DNA from: Alphaproteobacteria bacterium
GTDB taxonomy: Bacteria > Pseudomonadota > Alphaproteobacteria > SMXP01
Direction of reading: 5' to 3'
Length of the DNA: 9,575 bases
NCBI GenBank assembly: GCA_004356335.1
Contig: SMXP01000085.1
Coordinates: forward strand, 1-9,575
The notes beneath the pieces are model-generated. The model had not been told where the DNA came from and made no database searches. It saw only the letters and a list, made by a program, of their open reading frames with translations. Below are positions 6,800 through 9,575 of this stretch, in pieces (the first letter of the stretch is position 1; every line of letters starts with the position of its first letter). Position numbers and translations under genes: made by a program.

Positions 6800-7327
6800 A
6801 TGGCTAAATCCAATCTTGATAAATCGGTGGGTCACTTGCTGCGACGGGCGCAACAATACTCGTTTGATATGTATGCCAACCAAGTCGGCACCGGCGGACT
6901 TACGCCGCGCCAATTTGCCGTCCTTCAGGCGGTCTCGGAAAATCCGGGCTTAAGTCAAACCGATCTGGTGAAAAGAACCGGTATCGATCGCAGTACCTTG
7001 GCTGACATGATCAGCCGCATGCTCAAAAAGGGCATTTTGGCGCGCCACCGCACCAAGTCGGACGCGCGGGCCAATGCGGTTTCCGTGACGGCGTCGGGCA
7101 AGCGCGCCATGAAAGGCGCTGCTTCAAAAGTAGCCAAGGCGGATCGCGATGTGCTTAAGGCCGTGCCCAAGGCCCAGCAGGCGGGTTTCCTGAAGGCTCT
7201 GACGGCGATTTCCGCGGAAATCGATAAGGAATTGAATGCCTCTTCTGCCGCCGCCAAGAAACGCCCGGCGAAAAAGGCAGCAAAACGAAAGACCGCTAAG
7301 CGAAAAACCACGCGCAAGAAAAAATAG
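6800..7327 (+). CDS. MarR-family transcriptional regulator with lysine-rich C-terminal tail
   Basis: 175 residues; AGAGG six bases before the ATG supports the start. Residues 1-30 form the first dimerisation helix (SVGHLLRRAQQYSFDMYANQ). The winged helix follows: LTPRQFAVLQAVSE (34-47), recognition region LSQTDLVKRTGIDRSTLADMISRM (51-74), and the wing with the MarR DxR signature in TKSDARANAVSVTASGKR (85-102). The C-terminal dimer helices run to about 146. The last 25 residues (151-175) contain 15 K or R, in AAKK/AKRK-type repeats like the tails of histone H1-like proteins; this is unusual for MarR and would add non-specific DNA affinity. The ligand and targets are unknown. The nearest plausible targets are its own promoter and the former Nudix gene, which read divergently. 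The gene sits between two copies of the same repeat element, in a junction expected to join ispZ to the ccm genes, so it may be an acquired segment. Confidence 0.88.
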   Translation: MAKSNLDKSVGHLLRRAQQYSFDMYANQVGTGGLTPRQFAVLQAVSENPGLSQTDLVKRTGIDRSTLADMISRMLKKGILARHRTKSDARANAVSVTASGKRAMKGAASKVAKADRDVLKAVPKAQQAGFLKALTAISAEIDKELNASSAAAKKRPAKKAAKRKTAKRKTTRKKK

Positions 7328-7344
7328 CACACAGATGAATGGGC

Positions 7345-7474
7345 TCTAGACCACGTTCACAATTCATTGAATCAGGGAACGTGGTCTAGATTCTTTAGTG
7401 GTCGCGCATCCGAACCCAAAAACAGCGTACACCCCGGCCTTCGCCGGGACATGCTTTTTGTGAATGCGCTCTAA
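7345..7474. repeat. two-hairpin palindromic intergenic element, copy 3
   Basis: Hairpin H2: arms 7345-7358 (TCTAGACCACGTTC) and 7377-7390 (GAACGTGGTCTAGA), a perfect 14-bp stem with the same 18-nt loop as copy 2. Hairpin H1: outer arms 7404-7411 (GCGCATCC) and 7462-7469 (GAATGCGC), 8 bp with one A.C on the plus strand (G.U on the minus); inner arms 7417-7422 (CAAAAA) and 7455-7460 (TTTTTG), perfect. A 22-nt insert (7432-7453) relative to copy 2 carries its own hairpin. The element lies between marR (+) and ccmG (-), and its right end supplies the TAG stop of ccmG. The 15 bases TGAATGGGCTCTAGA at 7336-7350, overlapping its left edge, repeat the right end of copy 2 (6358-6372) exactly. Confidence 0.87.
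7432..7453. repeat. nested GC-rich hairpin insert in element copy 3
   Basis: Compared with copy 2, copy 3 has 22 extra bases between GTACA and CTTTTTGTG. They contain CCCGGC (7433-7438), loop CTTC, GCCGGG (7443-7448), followed by ACATG. The insert falls in the apical loop of H1, so the host stems are kept. CCCGGC-CTTC-GCCGGG is a frequent small palindrome in proteobacterial intergenic DNA (recalled, not searched). Confidence 0.7.
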
Positions 7475-8022
7475 GGTCTTTGTGCGGCAGCCAAAGCCGG
7501 CATGATCTTGCGGGCCAGATCTGCCGGCAAAAGCGGCCCGACATGCTTTAAGATGACGCGGCCATCGCCGTCGACGATGAACGTTTCCGGCACGCCCGTT
7601 ATGCCCCATTCGATGCCGGCGCGCCCCGCTTCGTCAAAGCCGATAAGCTCGAAAGGATCGCCCAAATTGTCGAGAAAAGCGCGGGCATCTGCCACTTCAT
7701 CTTTATAATTGATGCCGTAAAGCGTTATGTCGGCACGCTCGGACAGTGTCATAAGTTGGGCATGTTCGATCCGACAGGGGCCACACCACGATGCCCAAAA
7801 GTTGACCACCGATATGTGCCCCTTTTTGAGATCCCCATCGCTAAAGCGCTTATTTTCGTCGAGTGTTGGGCCGTCTCCCAGCACCGGCAAATCAAACGGA
7901 CGGACTTCCTTACCGATCAGGGTGGACGAAAGTTCGTCGAGGTTTTCCGTACGCAACGCCACAAAGAAAACCACAATAAGGATCAGAAAAATCACAACGG
8001 GAATTGAATACGCAAGTCGCAT
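7471..8022 (-). CDS. ccmG: thiol:disulfide interchange protein CcmG/DsbE (cytochrome c maturation)
   Basis: 183 residues from ATG 8022. Residues 4-23 are a hydrophobic membrane anchor (AYSIPVVIFLILIVVFFVAL), which places the thioredoxin domain in the periplasm. There it keeps apocytochrome c haem-binding cysteines reduced. The active site is WASWCGPC (C80, C83), followed by the DsbE-type acidic E86; GINYKDE (103-109) and the cis-proline loop GVPETF (P145) are the other family marks. The frame extends to a TTG at 8055, but that stretch is a repeat half-element, and MRLAYSIP is the normal type of start. GAAG/GTGGA just upstream serves as a weak ribosome site. It follows ccmD by 41 nt and ends the ccm run. 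Its TAG stop (7473-7471) is formed by the TAGAGC end of repeat copy 3. Confidence 0.93.
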   Translation of the reverse strand: MRLAYSIPVVIFLILIVVFFVALRTENLDELSSTLIGKEVRPFDLPVLGDGPTLDENKRFSDGDLKKGHISVVNFWASWCGPCRIEHAQLMTLSERADITLYGINYKDEVADARAFLDNLGDPFELIGFDEAGRAGIEWGITGVPETFIVDGDGRVILKHVGPLLPADLARKIMPALAAAQRP

Positions 8023-8027
8023 GATGT

Positions 8028-8051
8028 CCACTTCGCTCGAAAATGCTCTAG
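8028..8051 (-). repeat. half-element of the TAGAGC repeat in the ccmD-ccmG gap
   Basis: On the minus strand this reads CTAGAGCATTTTC then GAGCGAAGTGG. It matches the start of copy 1 on the same strand (CTAGAGCGTTTTC then AGGAAAAGTGG) at most positions. Only the outer and inner left arms of H1 are present; the returning arms are absent because ccmG coding sequence follows. It contains the only candidate ribosome binding site for ccmG ATG 8022 and creates an upstream in-frame TTG. Confidence 0.55.
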
Positions 8052-8063
8052 CCAAATCAGAGT

Positions 8064-8234
8064 CTAAGCCTCTGTGTCTTCAGTTTGCGAGTTTTCAATC
8101 GCCGCGAGAATTGTTTGTTGTTTCCGGTAATTGGCCAGGGTGTTTATGACAAGTCCAGCCAAGACAACGATGGAAATCAGAAATGCCGGCCAAACGTAAG
8201 CCGCGTACCCGCCCATGGAAAAAAATTCGGCCAT
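8064..8234 (-). CDS. ccmD: haem exporter protein CcmD
   Basis: 56 residues, the typical size of CcmD. It opens MAEFFSMGGYAAYVWPAFLIS, with the family's GGYxxYVWPAF signature, has one membrane helix (about 11-33), then a basic stretch NYRKQQTILA and an acidic tail ENSQTEDTEA. CcmD is the small subunit that holds CcmC, CcmA and CcmB together and aids release of holo-CcmE. The frame opens upstream to 8279, but ATG 8234 has GATAGG six bases before it and begins where family similarity begins. It lies 7 nt after the ccmC stop. Confidence 0.9.
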   Translation of the reverse strand: MAEFFSMGGYAAYVWPAFLISIVVLAGLVINTLANYRKQQTILAAIENSQTEDTEA

Positions 8235-8241
8235 CGTCAAC

Positions 8242-8961
8242 CTATCCGGCCGCTTGAGCCAATTGCAAACTGCGAACACGCCGTTTCATAATCTCGGTTC
8301 GCATACGGATAAAGAGTAATGCAAAGAAAAATACAGTATAGGCGACCGCCATAATAAGAAGAGGTGTGAGGATCGTCCAATGAATAGCCGGGCCGTCGAG
8401 CCGCGAAATACTTGCCGGTTGATGCAGCGTGTTCCACCAATCGACGGAAAATTTGACGATCGGCACATTGATAAAGCCGACAACCCCAAGTATGGCTGCC
8501 GCCCGGCCGGCCTTTTGCGGATCGTCAATGGTCTCCCATAGCGCCATATAGCCGATATAGATAAAGAACAACACGAGAAAGGACGTCAGGCGCGCATCCC
8601 ATACCCAGAACGTGCCCCACATGGGCTGGCCCCACAACATGCCCGTCACCAGCGCGAGAAACGTAAAGGCAGCGCCCAAAGGGGCCGCGGATTTGGCCGC
8701 AACATCGGCCAAAGCATGGCGCCAAATGAGCGATATCACGCTGGCCGTAGCGATCAGTGAATAGCAAAGTAGGCTCAACCAAGCGGCGGGCACATGGACG
8801 AACATGATCCGCACCGTATCGCCTTGTTGGTAATCGGGCGGCGCAAAAACCAACCCCCAAATGAAACCCACGACCATCAAGAGCGCCGCGGCACCGATCA
8901 GCCAGGGCAGCAAGACGCCGCTCAGCGTCATGAAGCGGTGCGGGTTGGCGAAAGACCACAT
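8242..8961 (-). CDS. ccmC: haem exporter / haem-binding protein CcmC
   Basis: 239 residues, six membrane segments. CcmC loads haem onto the chaperone CcmE at the periplasmic face. The tryptophan-rich WWD motif is at 110-122 (WGQPMWGTFWVWD), flanked by the two axial histidines H56 (MFVHVPAAW) and H180 (WWNTLHQPAS). All key features are present. The start is ATG 8961 (MWSFANPHRF); no good Shine-Dalgarno sequence is seen before it, so translation may depend on coupling with upstream ccmB 65 nt away. Order ccmB-ccmC-ccmD-ccmG is the usual alphaproteobacterial one. Confidence 0.96.
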   Translation of the reverse strand: MWSFANPHRFMTLSGVLLPWLIGAAALLMVVGFIWGLVFAPPDYQQGDTVRIMFVHVPAAWLSLLCYSLIATASVISLIWRHALADVAAKSAAPLGAAFTFLALVTGMLWGQPMWGTFWVWDARLTSFLVLFFIYIGYMALWETIDDPQKAGRAAAILGVVGFINVPIVKFSVDWWNTLHQPASISRLDGPAIHWTILTPLLIMAVAYTVFFFALLFIRMRTEIMKRRVRSLQLAQAAG

Positions 8962-9026
8962 GGATGATCATTTAGACCGTCCGGCAAGCGCCCGCAAGGT
9001 AAGCAATGACGCAGCCCGGCTCGGAT

Positions 9027-9575
9027 TTATTCCAGATGAAGGCGCAGGCCCGCTGCCGCGGCAAAGGGCCCGACCACAAACCCGATCAGGGACACCGCCG
9101 TAAGCAGCAAAAGATTGGCCTCGCCCACCTCGATGCCTTGACCTGCAGCCTGGGCCCGCTCGGCCGCTGCGACCGCGCCGACGCCGAAAATCAAGATCGG
9201 GACATAAAGCGGCAAGACCAGAAGGGCGGTCAGCAGACCGGCGCGGCGCACACTGACCGTCAAAGCGGCACCCATGGCGCCCAAAAACGTGAGGCCGAGC
9301 GTGCCGATCGCCAATGTGACGGTGAGCATGACCAGACCCACCAGGTGCATGTTGAGCATGACGGCCAATACCGGTGCGGCAACAATCAGCGGCAGCGCAT
9401 TGGCCAACCAGTGGGCCAGGCTCTTGGCGAGCACCACCAGCTCAAGCGATAACGGCGACAGAACAAGCACGTCTAAACTGCCATCTTCGAAATCCGCCTG
9501 AAAAAGGCGGTCCAATGTGAGCAGCGAGGCAAGAATAAAAGCCACCCAAAGAATCCCCGGGGCGACCCGCTGCAA
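9027..9575 (-). CDS. ccmB: haem exporter permease CcmB, 5' end outside the window
   Basis: The last 183 or so residues of CcmB, entering at the right edge in frame and ending with TAA at 9029-9027. CcmB is the membrane subunit of the CcmAB ABC transporter, whose ATP hydrolysis drives release of haem-loaded CcmE. The visible part starts LQRVAPGILWVAFILASLL, then LDRLFQADFEDGSLDVLVLSPL, a strongly conserved CcmB block, and continues with four to five hydrophobic segments. A normal CcmB has about 220 residues, so roughly 35-40 N-terminal residues are missing. The first visible codon is TTG, most likely an internal leucine rather than a start. ccmA should lie just beyond the edge. Confidence 0.95.
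   Translation of the reverse strand: MQRVAPGILWVAFILASLLTLDRLFQADFEDGSLDVLVLSPLSLELVVLAKSLAHWLANALPLIVAAPVLAVMLNMHLVGLVMLTVTLAIGTLGLTFLGAMGAALTVSVRRAGLLTALLVLPLYVPILIFGVGAVAAAERAQAAGQGIEVGEANLLLLTAVSLIGFVVGPFAAAAGLRLHLE

Noticed and set aside
6266..7335. Insertion sequence carrying marR
   Set aside because: No transposase frame or remnant, and the flanking repeats are also found elsewhere in the window as stand-alone elements in the same orientation.
6262..7474. Repeats as a CRISPR array
   Set aside because: Only two copies about 1 kb apart with genes between them, internal palindromes, no regular spacers and no cas genes.
7364..7609. 81-residue minus-strand open frame across element copy 3 and the ccmG end
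   Set aside because: It overlaps the C-terminal coding region of ccmG in another frame on the same strand; only the repeat-derived VYAVFGF part is of interest.

Overview
The window reads as a chromosomal stretch of an alphaproteobacterium. The basis is the gene content and order: dapF-mtaB-ftsY-ispZ on the plus strand next to a ccmB-ccmC-ccmD-ccmG block on the minus strand. From memory this arrangement is common in Hyphomicrobiales and relatives. GC-rich codon use and palindromic intergenic repeats with TAGAGC ends fit the same group. No genus can be named from the sequence.

Layout. 1-263 (-): 5' part of a small membrane-anchored protein of unknown function. 376-1005 (+): a LURP-one/scramblase-like protein. 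1130-2374 (-): an acidic amino-acid:cation symporter (DAACS/GltP type) with a visible promoter. 2519-6265 (+): four genes, dapF, mtaB, ftsY and ispZ/yciB, joined by three successive ATGA overlaps, so one translationally coupled operon is likely. 6266-7335: an accessory segment with a Nudix-hydrolase fragment (-), an AT-richer regulatory stretch, and a MarR-type regulator with a very lysine-rich tail (+). 7471-9575 (-): the cytochrome c maturation genes ccmB (5' end beyond the window), ccmC, ccmD and ccmG.

The most interesting structure is non-coding. Three homologous intergenic elements (1003-1107, 6262-6372, 7345-7474) share a two-hairpin plan and one orientation. Their stems have diverged in sequence but stay paired through compensatory changes, while loop and linker sequences are kept. 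The few non-Watson-Crick pairs found are all G.U on the minus strand (A.C on the plus), which hints that the minus-strand transcript is the folded form. Each element lies between two convergent genes or gene remnants, and in three cases the element end supplies the TAG stop codon of a neighbour. The third copy carries a nested 22-nt GC-rich hairpin in its inner loop. A 24-nt half-element sits just upstream of ccmG. Elements 2 and 3 bracket the Nudix-fragment/marR segment, which separates ispZ from the ccm genes.

The housekeeping genes look intact: lysine and peptidoglycan precursor synthesis (dapF), tRNA A37 modification (mtaB), membrane protein targeting (ftsY), an envelope/septation membrane protein (ispZ) and haem delivery to apocytochromes c (ccm). 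I see no transposase, integrase, CRISPR array, tRNA or rRNA gene.
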